NCBI GenBank assembly: GCA_964016885.1
Contig: OZ024740.1
Coordinates: 90,001-154,000 of the forward strand
DNA length: 64,000 bases
Direction: 5' to 3'
DNA from: Eledone cirrhosa
Taxonomy: Eukaryota; Mollusca; Cephalopoda; Octopoda; Eledonidae
Shown: positions 43,951 through 55,900 of the stretch, piece by piece
Layout of the letters: every line of letters begins with the position of its first letter
How positions within the stretch are numbered: the stretch's first letter is position 1
Position numbers and translations under genes: made by a program
The notes under the pieces: generated by a model
Seen by the model: only the letters and a program-made list of their open reading frames with translations
What the model was told of the DNA's origin: nothing
The model's database searches: none

Positions 43951-46900
43951 CTGTAGGAAAACAAAAAATATGAATAAAATGTCTGATAAAGTACTTCAAA
44001 AATAAGAATAATTTCTAACGAAGCCACAAGGTCAGAAATTTGGAGAGAGAGTATTTCTGGATTAAATCACATCCAGTATTTGACTGGTATTATATTTGAT
44101 CATTTGAAGGCTAAGATCTTTGACACATCCTACCAGTTGTGTTAACTGGGCAACAAAGTCACTTCAGAAGCTCTCTACATTCCAGAACCACATCATGAGA
44201 CTTGTGACTAACAAACAACTCAGCGACCGTAGCATCTCTATCAATGAGCAACCCAAGTTTAAACCAATCACATCAGTTACCAAGTCAAGAGTACTTAAAC
44301 TGTATGGTGATATCAAAAGATCAACTCGTGGTGTAAGTTATGCCTAGAAAGAAAGTTAGCTGGTAAGAGAAGCAGAGGTTGACAGCCAAAACGCTGGCTT
44401 GATATCAACTTATGGACTGGACTTGACCTTTGATTTTTAACCTTTTAGCATTTAAACCGGCTGTATCCGACCAGAATTCTCTCACCTCTTACTGTTCACA
44501 CCAGTCATAACTGGCTGCTCATACTGACATTAAAGTATTGTTCTCAAAATCTTGTAGATTCGATATTATGTGAGATAATTATATGAAATAAAGTGCTTAC
44601 CACAAAAATACAATAGTAAATATAGAGTAATGTAAATATTATGTGAGGTAAAGCCTTTACTGTGAAAATACAATAGTATATATAGAGTAATCTAAATGGT
44701 AAAGGGTTAAACTGCTGTTAGCGATCGAACTTTGTGTAGGAGAATATCTGATGGTGATGTGCAGTCTGCAACAAGCAGAGTGTTTAGGAATATTTTAACT
44801 CCAGAAGGATGAAAGACAAAGATGGTTGTAGTCGGATTTGAATTCAGAACATTAAGAGCTGAAACAAATACCACAAGGCATTTTTTTCTGGTGTCTTAAG
44901 TGTACCAATCCACAACTCTACTGAAATGTGAATAATAACAATACTAATTTCTGTTCTCATAAGCCAAATGTGGTTGGGGAAAACAAGTGAAGACGCTTCT
45001 CTAGTAGTGGTTGGTGTTAAGAAGAGCATCCAGCCATAGAAACCATGCCAAAATGGAATATAAAAGCAAGATGTCGTCCTCCAACCTTTCTAGGAGGGTA
45101 ATAGCTCTGAATTAAAACTGATTCAGACTGATGACCCATGCAACCTATACCAACATGCAAAGAAGATGTAAAATGATCGAAATGATAAGTTTGACTCAAG
45201 TATATAAAACTAGATTTTATACATTGTCAGATTAGTGGAGAACTATTACTTAGTTCTAAATTACTATTTCATTAGAAAAGAGAAGGAAATATTAACTCAC
45301 TTGCTTTACTTTGTTCATGCGACCCTTAAAAGGGGCAAAAGAAAATGGGTTGCTGCTGGAACCAGCAACTTCAAAAGGTTCTTCAGATACTTGTTGGCCA
45401 TATTCAACACAGGTACGTAACCCTGTCATAAAAGTATTCATACAGGTAAAATGTAATGAAAATATATTTGACAAATTAACTCTTTTATGAATATATTTCT
45501 AATTAAAACACTGCTTATTATTTACAAAAGAAGTATGTTTGGAATGAGGTGAGTTAAGTTCAGAATTGAAATAGGAGTTTCCCTAAATAATAATCTAATA
45601 ATGGGGCGTATAAACCCACTGAACAAAAAGATGGGTATCAACACACATGGGAGTTGAACCTACACCCCTCATTTGCTGGACAAGTGTGCTACAGAAAAAG
45701 CTTGGCATAATCGTAGTATACTTTTCCGGCAAACGAGAGGTGTGGGTTCACTCCCATGTGTGCTGATACTCATCTTTTTCCATTCAGTGGGTTTATACAT
45801 CCCATTATTAGACTATATTAAGTCCACACTGTAAACGTGGTTGGTGTTAGGAAGGGCATCCAGCCGTAGAAAACCCGCCAGACAGTCCTATACGAGCAGG
45901 ACAACCAATCTTGCCTCAAGTGGGAAAACTCCCTTCCAAACCCGTGGAAGATGGACGTTAAATGATGATGATGATGATGATAATATGTCATCAAAATGTT
46001 AGCCGAAGCTTTATTTCTTTTTTAATTACTGCTTATGATTTCCAAATCATTTTGAAAATAATTAAGAATGTGGAGGAATTTGGTAAATCAGTATAAATAA
46101 ATAAATAATTTTTCAAAGCTTACAATCAAGGGTGACAATCCATTTTCCAGACAAAACAGCTTTCAAATAATTGAGTGTGCGCGGACACAGGCCATCTTTG
46201 TTGACACCAATAACAACATGAGTTACTGCACAAGATATAAAATACACAATATTACACATCGTTATGTTTACACTAAATATAACATGAGTATTCACTTTGT
46301 CAGCTACTGTTGAACTACAAACATTTAAGCTACACAATATTTAGCAGTTGTAGACAGCATGTGTGTTTAGTATATAAACTGACCAGGAATAGACAAAAGA
46401 ACAAAGCAGTCACTACATATCATTAAAAAAGAAACAGTCTTAGAAATATAGTGAAAAATAGTAACGGAGCATGGTTGCTTCGTCTCTCTCCAATCTACAC
46501 GTCCTCTGAAGCCACAGCTCATGTTTCACTACCATGCAACTTTGTACACGGGCATCATAGTTGTCCTTTTGTACGTAGGCAGAAACCTTTTGCGGTCAAC
46601 AGTCGGAGTAGCTCTGAACATTTTCCAACCTAACCTCTCTCAAAGCACCCTCCTCCATTGCTTGGACAAGTGTCATTTACCAAGCTGTGTAAGTGGAACT
46701 TGGTAGGATTATACTCAAAGGGCTTTTCTTGTCACATGTATCACATTATTTTGGCTTATAAATTGTTAAGGATATATGAGTCTAGAATATTTGGCCATTG
46801 ACATATCATTTCATTAGCATTTCAACCGGCCAGAATTTTCTCACCTCTTTCTGTTCGAACCAGCCATAACCAGCTACTCATACTGACATTAAGGTATTGT

Positions 46901-49900
46901 TCTCAAAATAAATAATAACATCATCAAAATCTCATAGATTCCATATTATCTGAGATAAAGCCTTTGCCACAAAATACAATAGTAATGTAAATACTAAAGG
47001 GTTCATTCTGTGAGTTAAATGTCCAATTTATTGAACAAGTAAATATTGATCATTAGTTACATCAATGGATAAATGAAGGAAATATATAACTATTTCAACT
47101 CACCCTCAGGAAAGACATCCTCCATAACTTTGGCATTAATTATAGATGCCAGCTTATTTAGTTCCATTCTAAGATCTCGAGATAAGGCTGTTCCAAGAAT
47201 ACAGACAGGACCACCATCTGCACAACTTGATGGCTGTAATAATAGGTGTGGTATCAGAGAAGATGTTAAACATCAATGGAGAGGACAAATGTTGTGGGGA
47301 AGTGGTCTTAAACTGTAAATCCCACACACAAATATATATATGAAGAAGGGCTAAAGCCCAACACATCAAACTTTCTTTCCCATATAAAACGTGAAACTGA
47401 TAAGACTTTTTGTACCTCTGTTATTTCCTTGAACTATATATATATATATATACACATATATATGCATGTCGTCTAACCGATGCTAGCGTGGAAAATGGAC
47501 GTTAAACGAAGATGATGATGATGCATGGTACTCCTGAGGGGGTCATAGAGGCACCGTATTGAAATATTTTAAATATTTTAAGCCTAGTGGAGCTCATCTG
47601 GATACAGCAGATTTCTTCTAGAGTGAGATAATTGTTTCTACTTTTGGCACAAGGCCAGCAATTATCCCAGTGCATTACTGGTACTTTATTTTATCGATCC
47701 CGTAAGGATGAAAGGCAAAGTTAACCTCAGCGGGATTTGAACTCAGACCACAAAGGGCTATAACTCTTTGCTGCAAAGCATGGCGTCCGACCCTCTACCG
47801 ATACTGCCAATCCACCGCCCCTTCTAGAGTGAGATAATGGAAGTGAGAAAGAGGTATAGAGGAAGAATAGACCCCAGTACTTGACTGGTACTTATTTTAT
47901 CGACCTCGAATGGATGAAAAGCAAAGTTGACCTCGGTGGGATTTGAACTCAGGGAGAAGAGAGTTAAAATAAATACGACAAAGCACTCTATCCAACATTC
48001 TAACAACTGTCAATTCGCTACCTACACTATATATGTATAACATATGTATAATATATTAACAGGCGTCAAATTGACAGAGTCGTTAGAACATCGGATAGAA
48101 TGCTTTATAGTATTCATCCCGCTGAGGGCAACTTTTGCCTGTCATCCTTTCGAGGTTGATAAAAAAAGTACCAGTCAAATACTGTGGTCAATTCTTCCTC
48201 TATATCTCTTTCTTACTTCCTTTCTGTCACTCTCTATCTTTCTCTAGAAGAAACCTGCTGTACTCTGGCCTCGAGAGGGATGGATTCCACCGAGCTTAAA
48301 ATACTCAAATGCTGTATGTCAATACAACTCTATCAGGAGTTACTGGACCATATATATATATATATATATTAATGTGGACACAGACATGGCTGAATGGTTA
48401 AGAAGTCTGCTTCATAACCATAACATCTTGGTTTCAATCTTACTGTTAGAAATTATTATTACTATTACAGATTGCCACGTAATGTGCCTGACAGAGTAAG
48501 GAATAAGATATCAGAAAATTAAACTTATGACCTCAGACCAATACTCAAAGCTAATTCACTTCACTTATCATTTTTAATGACATTGAGAAATCCCTCGCTT
48601 TGTGTTAGACATTGGATAATACAGAGGAGAAATATCTGAGTGAAGAGTGAAGTGTTATGACAGATCATAGATGAGTATTATTTGAATTGATCCCTATTGA
48701 TATAAGGGGAGAAAGAGTCAGATGTGTATAGTAATTATCACTGCTACATACCTGTAAATCAGGTGTCATGGGGTAACCAATATTGCAGTCTTTAAGGATA
48801 CTTGATCCCTATTTATATAGGGGGGAAGGGTTAGATATGTATGGTGATTATAACTGCTACATACCTGTAAATCAGGTGTCTTGAAGTAACTAACACTGCA
48901 GTCTTTAACCCTTTCATGACCACATTTCTAATGAAATTTACTCAATTTTAATTAATTAATGAAGAATTTTGAGGGATTTACTAGAATTATTAATCATTTC
49001 ATTACTAAGTAACTTAATGTAAGATTCTTATAAAAAAATTATGTTGGAAGAGCATGTAGTGCACCTGAGCACTCTACACAATATTTCATTATTATTATTA
49101 TATAAGATTTTAATTTGAATTGGAAACCTTTAAAATGAGTGGGTTTTTTTCATAAAACCAGAACCAGTTTGTTAACTAAAGGATTAAAGATACTTGATCG
49201 CTATTGATATAAGGGGAAGGGTCTGATGTGTATAGTAATTATCACTGCTACTTACCTGTAAATCAGGTGTGGAGGAGACAACCAATACTTCAGTCTTTAG
49301 GGCTTCCTTCATGGCATCAGTGTAGGCATAATCTTTAGCCATTAATCCATGAGAATTCCTGAAGAAAGAACAGTTTTCTTAAGTCAATGATTAAATGTTC
49401 CTTCAACAATGTCACTCTAATTAGTGTGTAATTAGTGTAGGGAAATGATCCTAAATTTATTTTGTTGTAGAACTCATACACTTTTCCAAAAACTTGTAAT
49501 TATATTTTACAATCAATCCTGATCATTCTAATTTTGATAAGAGATTAAATGAAACAAAAAATTATTTCAAATAGAATTTTTTTTTTTTAAATTAACATTT
49601 ATTAAGAGTCATGGAGAACCTAAGAATTTTTCTGCATTTGCTTATAATAGTGAGAGATGGGAGGGGGAGAGTGAGAGAGACAGTGACTATATCAGCATTG
49701 CTGAAGTATTTAAGTTAAAGGTTAAATACGTAGATAGCCAGTTGGTAGTTACGTGTGAAACTATGTGTTGCTGGTTGGACAGATCATTAGACAGTATTTA
49801 ATAGGGGCTACTACCTTCCTTGGCAGGTCAGAGGACCATGACTCGCTCAAGCACGTTCCATTTTATCATGGTTTCTACAACTGGATTCCCTTTCTAATAC

Positions 49901-52900
49901 CAATCACTTTACAGAGAACTGGGTCCATTGTGGCACCAACGGTAGAGAGGTTGTTGTGTCCTTACGATATTCAAAACCTACAATCTTGGGTAGAGTAGGG
50001 AAAGAAACAACTAAAACAAGTATATAGTGTATGTATAATGTTAGTGTGAGTATTTATATATATATAGTGAAAAGTTTAGCGTAAAAATTGGTGTTGAATC
50101 AGGGCTCCGTCCTTAGCCCCCTACTATTTATTATTGCCCTTCAGGCTATAACAGAGGAGTTCAAGACCGGCTGCCCATGAGAACTTCTATACGCAGATGA
50201 TCTAACGCTCATAGCCGAATTAATGGCTGAACTAGAGAAGAAATTCCAAACATGGAAGCATGGCCTAGAATCAAAAGGCCTTAAAGTTAACTTATCTAAG
50301 ACAAAAGTTCTAGTTTGTAGAAAGGAAAATGGCCATGCTCAGTGTGTAGGAAAGGAGTAGGCAGAAACTCCATTTTATGTCCCAACAGAGTAGGCAGACC
50401 CAGAAAAACCTGGGATGACTTGATAAATTCCGACCTCACACACACCTCTCCAAGACAATGTCACTGGACCGAGATCTTTGGCGCTACACAGTTATACAGA
50501 AGACCCGCCTTGCCTAAGTACAAAGCAAAACCCACAGTCAGTAGGCACCTCTAACAAAATACACCCCCGTCCCACTACCCCCACCCCATCCACACCACTC
50601 CCTTAAATGTGAAGTTATGTTGGTACCACAACATCCAGTCCGAAACAAATGAGGACGTGTAGGTGTCACGACAAAAAAAACACACAGTCCACGCTGTAAT
50701 GAGGCCGTGTAGGTAACACAGTAAAAACCTCCCTGTCCACACTGTAAACGTGGTTGGTTTTAGGAAGGGCATCCAGCCGTAGAAAACCCGCCAGACAGTC
50801 CTATACGAGCAAGACAACCAACCTTGCCTCAAGTGGGAAAACTCCCGTCCAAACTCATGCAAGCGTGGAAGATGGACGTTAAACGATGATGATGATATCA
50901 TCATCATCATCGTTTAACGTCCATCTTCCACGCTTGCATGGGTTAGACGGGAGTTGTCCCACTTGAGGCAAGGTTGGTCGGGTGACCGTGTCTCGCTCGT
51001 ATAGGACTATCTGGCAGGCTGTCTACGGCTGGATGCCCTTCCTAACAACAACCACATTTACAGTGTGGAACTGGGAACTTTTTACCATGTTACCTACATT
51101 ACAGCGTGGACTGTGGTTTTTTTTTTTTGTCGTGACACCTACACGATCTCATTATCTCATTTATTTGGACTGGATGTTGTGATACCAACTTTACAGAGAG
51201 AGGGTGGTGTTGGTGGCAGTGGGAGGATAAGTAGGGGTAGTGGATTGGGGTGTATATTTGGTTAAGAGGTGCCTACTGACTGTAGGTTTCGCTTTGTACT
51301 TAGGCAAGGTGGGTCTTCTGTATTACTGCGTAGAGCCAAAGATCTCGGTCCAGTGACATTGTCATATATATATATATATATCATCATCATCAACGTTTAA
51401 CGTCCGTGTTCCACGCTTGCATGGGTTTGGACGGGGGTATTCCCACTTGAGGCAAGAGTGATTGTCTTGCTCGCATAGGACTGTCTGGCAGGTTTTCTAC
51501 AGCTGGATGCCCTTCCTAACACCAACCACATTTACAGTGTGGGGCTGGGAGGTTTTTACCGTGTTGCCTACACGGCCACATTACAGCGTGAACTGTGTGT
51601 TTTTTTGTCGTGACACCTACACGATCTCATTTGTTTCGGCCTGGATGGTGTGGCACCAACATAACTTTACATAGAACGGGGTGGTGTGGATAGGGTGGGG
51701 GGGGGGGTGTATTTTGTTAGAGATGCCTACTGGCTGGAGTAGATTTTACTTTGTATTTAGGTAAGGCGGGTCTTCTCTATTACTGAGTACCGCCAAAGGT
51801 CTCGGTCCAGTGACATTGTCTTGGTGAGGTGTAAGTGTGTGAGGTCGGAGTTTATCAGCTCGTCCCAGGTTTTTCTGGGTCTGCCTATTCCGTGGCTACC
51901 GTCTATCTTTATTGCCCTGCACTTTGTTATACAGCTCTCATCCTTCATGCGCATCACGTGACCATACCAACGTAGCCTTCTCTCTAGTAAACAACATCTG
52001 ATCCCTCTTATTTCTAATTTTTTCCTTAGTTCGTTTATGCTTTGCCGTTCACGTATGTTACTATTACACATCCAGCGGAGCATGCAAGCTTCGTTTCTCT
52101 CTAGTCTGCGTATATCCTCTGCACACAATGCCCAGGTCTCACTGCCATGCAACATTGCTGTTCGTATGCAGGCATCGTACAGCCTGCCTTTCATTTTTAG
52201 GGAGAACCCATTAGCGACTAATAGTGGTATAAGCTCTCTGAACTTTTTCCACCCAGTTCTGACTCTAGCTACTGTACTTTCAGAGCACCCTCCCCCACTG
52301 CTGATTTTGTCACCCAGGTAACGGAAGCTGTCCACTATTTCTATAGAACCCTCTGCGCAGTTGAAAGAGCTAGTATTTTGTGGGCACTTGCTGCTACTTA
52401 TATCCCCAGAACACCGGCCACATGTAAAATCTATGTTCTTAGTTAGCTTACCTGTGATCCCACTACATCTTTTATGCACCCAAACTTTGCATTTGGGACA
52501 CAAAATGGAATTTCTACCTACGCCTTTCCTACACTCTGCGCATGGCCACTTCCCGGAGGGGACCGCCGCCTTATTTTCTTTCTTACAAACTAGAACTTTA
52601 GTCTTAGCTAGGTTAATTTTAAGGCCTTTTGATTCTAGGCCGTGCTTCCATGTTTGGAATTTCTTCTCTAGCTCGGCCATTGATTCAGCTATGAGCGTTA
52701 GATCATCTGCATATGTGTAATGTTAGTGTGAGTAAATATATATATATATATTGTTAGTGTGAGTAAATATATATATGTGTAATGTTAGTGTGAGTAAATA
52801 TATATATATTAAAAGTAAACCCCTCTACTGTAGACCTGGAGAAACCCTTTGACAGAGTCCCCCGCCCCATTATCTGGTGGGCCCTTAGAAAACTAGGTGT

Positions 52901-55900
52901 AGATGAATGGCTTGCGAGAGCTATACAAGCCATGTATAAAGAAACAGTCAGTAAGGTTAGAATTAACAACGAATATAGTGAAGAGTTTAGCGTAAAAGTT
53001 GGTGTTCATCAGGGCACCATTCTTAACCCCCTACTATTTATTATCGCCCTCCAAGCTATAACGGAGGAGTTCAAGACCAGCTGCCCATGAGAACTTCTAT
53101 ACACAGACGATCTAACGCTCATAGCTGAATCAATGGCTGAACTAGAGAAGAAGTTCCAAACATGGAAGCATGGCCTAGAATCAAAAGGCCTTAAAGTTAA
53201 CTTGTCTAAGACTAAAGTCCTAATATGTAGGAAGGAGAATAGGGCACTGGTCCCATCTGGGAAATGGCCATGCTCAGTGTGTAGGAAAGGAGTAGGTAGA
53301 AACTCCATTTTATGTCCCAAATGCAAAGTATGGGTGCATAAAAGATGTAGTGGGATCACAGGTAAACTAACTAAGAATATAAATGTTATATGTGGCCGGT
53401 GCTCTGGTGCAATAAGTAGAATACTAGCTCATTCCATTGCACAGATGGTTCTATAGAAATAGTGGACACCTTCCATTACCTGGGTGACAAAATCAGCAGT
53501 GGTGGAGGGTGCTCCGAAAGTACTGTAGCTAGAGTCCGAACAGGATGGAAAAAGTTCAGAGAGCTTATACCACTATTGACCGCTAAAGGTTTCTCTCTAA
53601 AAATGAAAGGCAGGCTGTATGATGCTTGCATACGAACAGCAATGTTACATGGCAGTGAGACTTGGGCATTGTGTACAGAGGATCTACGCAGACTGGAGAG
53701 GAACGAAGCTTGCATGCTCTGTTGGATGTGTAATAGTAATATACGCGAACGGCAAAGCATAACTGAACTAAGGGAGTAATTAGAAATAAGAGGGATCAGA
53801 TGCTGTTTACTCGAGAGAAGACTATGTTGGTATGGTCACGTGATGCGCATGAAAGACGACAGCTGTATAAAAAAGTGGAGGGCGATAAAAATAGACAGTA
53901 GCCACGGAGTAGGCAGACCCAGAAAAACCTGGGACGACTTGATAAATTCCGACCTCACACACTTGCACCTCTCCAAGACAATGTCACTGGACCGAGATCT
54001 TTGGCGCTACGCAGTAATAGAGAAGACCCGCCTTGCCTAAGTGCAAAGCGAAACTTACAGTCAGTAGGCACCTCTTAACCTACCCTCACCCCATCCACAC
54101 CACCCCTTTCGATGTAAAGTTATGTTGGTACCATAACATCCAGTCCTAAATAAATGCGGTCATGTAGGTGTCACGACAAAAAACACACAGTCCACGCTGT
54201 AATGTGGCCGTGTAGGTAACACGGTAAAAACCTCCCTGTCCACACTGTAAAAGTGGTTGGTGTTAGGAAGGGCATCCAGCCGTAGAAAACCCGCCAGACA
54301 GTCCTATACGAGCAAGACAACCAATATTGCCTTAAGTGGGAAAATTCCCGTCCAAACCCATGCTAGTGTGAGTAAATATATATATATATTAGAGAATAAT
54401 CAAAACTATTTTTAAAACATTTTATTGCTGACAATCGTTTCTTCCAAACTTTCATTTCGAATCATCAGAGCACTAGCAAAGTTTAGACATAATTGACCTA
54501 TTCCACAGAACAATTGTAAAGATACGTAGATGTTAGTGTTGTCATTAACAGTCATATTTACAGAGTGAAGATGATGTGGTCAGTATCAGTGGAAGCGACA
54601 AAGATTATAAAAGAATAATACATGTATTATTCTTTTATAATCTTTGTCACATCCACTGATACTGACCACATCATCTTCACTCTGTAAATATGACTGTTAA
54701 TGACAACACTAACATCTACGTATCTTTACAATTGTTCTGTAGAATAGGTGGTTAATTATATGTCTAAACTTTGGTAGTGCTCTGATGATTCCAAACGAAA
54801 GTTTGGAAGAAACGATTGTCAGCAATAAAATGTTTTGAACATAGTTTTGATTATTGTGTAATTTATATTCCTGCTCTGTAAAGCATCTGATGTATTTACA
54901 TTGAGCTATTTATCTTACTGGTAATAAGGTTGTAATGAGTTACTGACCTTTCCTGTCTATAGTTGTATATAGTGTGTATATAACTATAAATAATATATAT
55001 ATATATATATATATATGTTGGTGTGACTAAATATACTACTGTACTGGAGAGGACTGGTCTAACTGTACTGGAGAGGACTGGTCTAACTGTACTGGAGAGG
55101 ACTGGTCTAACTGTACTGGAGAGGACTGGTCTAACTGTACTGGAGATGACTGGTCTAACTGTACTGGAGAGGACTGGTCTAACTGTACTGGAGAGGACTG
55201 GTCTAACTGTACTGGAGAGGACTGGTCTAACTGTACTGGAGAGGACTGGTCCAACTATACTGGAGAGGACTGGTCTAACTGCACTAGAGAGGACTGGTCT
55301 AACTATACTGGAGAAGACTGGTCTAACTATACTGGACAGGACTGGTCTAACTAGACTGGAGAGGACTGGTCTAACTGTACTAGAGAGGACTGGTCTAATT
55401 GTACTGGAGAGGACTGGTCTAATTGTACTGGAGAGGACTGGTCTAATTGTACTGGAGAGGACTGGTCTAACTATACTGGAGAGGACTGGTCTAACTGTAC
55501 TGGAGAGGACTGGTCTAACTGTACTGGAGAGGACTGGTCTAACTGCACTAGAGAGGACTGGTCTAATTGTACTGGAGAGGACTGGTCTAACCCATGCTGT
55601 ACTAGAGAGAAGTGGTCTAACCCATGCTGTACTGTAGAGGACAGGTATAACCCATGATAGTATGGGGAAATGGACATAAAAATGATGATGTCAGGTTTTT
55701 GATTTCATGTTTTATTTTTAATGTTTATTTTTTCTTTGACAAACAAACAATAATACCTGAGAGTCTGACAGGCCCCACGTGACACTAACAATTTCACACA
55801 AGCAATTCTACCATTCTTCACAGCATCGTGTAATGCAGTGTCATTCTCAGATCCTGGTGTATTCAGAAGGGCACCATTATCAAGTAAAACTTTAATAACT

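Larger units (their letters stand above)
54391..54857. repeat. 470-bp near-perfect palindrome with two hammerhead-like cores
   Basis: Two inverted arms of about 232 bases meet at TACATGTA (centre 54622/54623). Each arm carries CTGATGA, stem, GAAAC and GTC in hammerhead order: plus strand 54778-54824, minus strand 54472-54426. AGCAATAAAATG follows each. Fits an inverted dimer of a Penelope-like or retrozyme end. Confidence 0.8.

Noticed and set aside
44120..44347. 75-codon frame with LQKLSTFQNHIMRLVTNKQL
   Set aside because: It looks like a scrap of a reverse-transcriptase C-terminus (QNHIMRL) but is too short and isolated to assign to a family.
48372..48440. Genuine tRNA gene
   Set aside because: A and B boxes are present but no acceptor stem or complete cloverleaf; other SINE heads look the same.
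55023..55637. 204-codon frame with TVLERTGL repeats
   Set aside because: It is a 24-bp minisatellite; both strands stay open because the unit is a multiple of three. No start context, splice sites or similarity support a protein.
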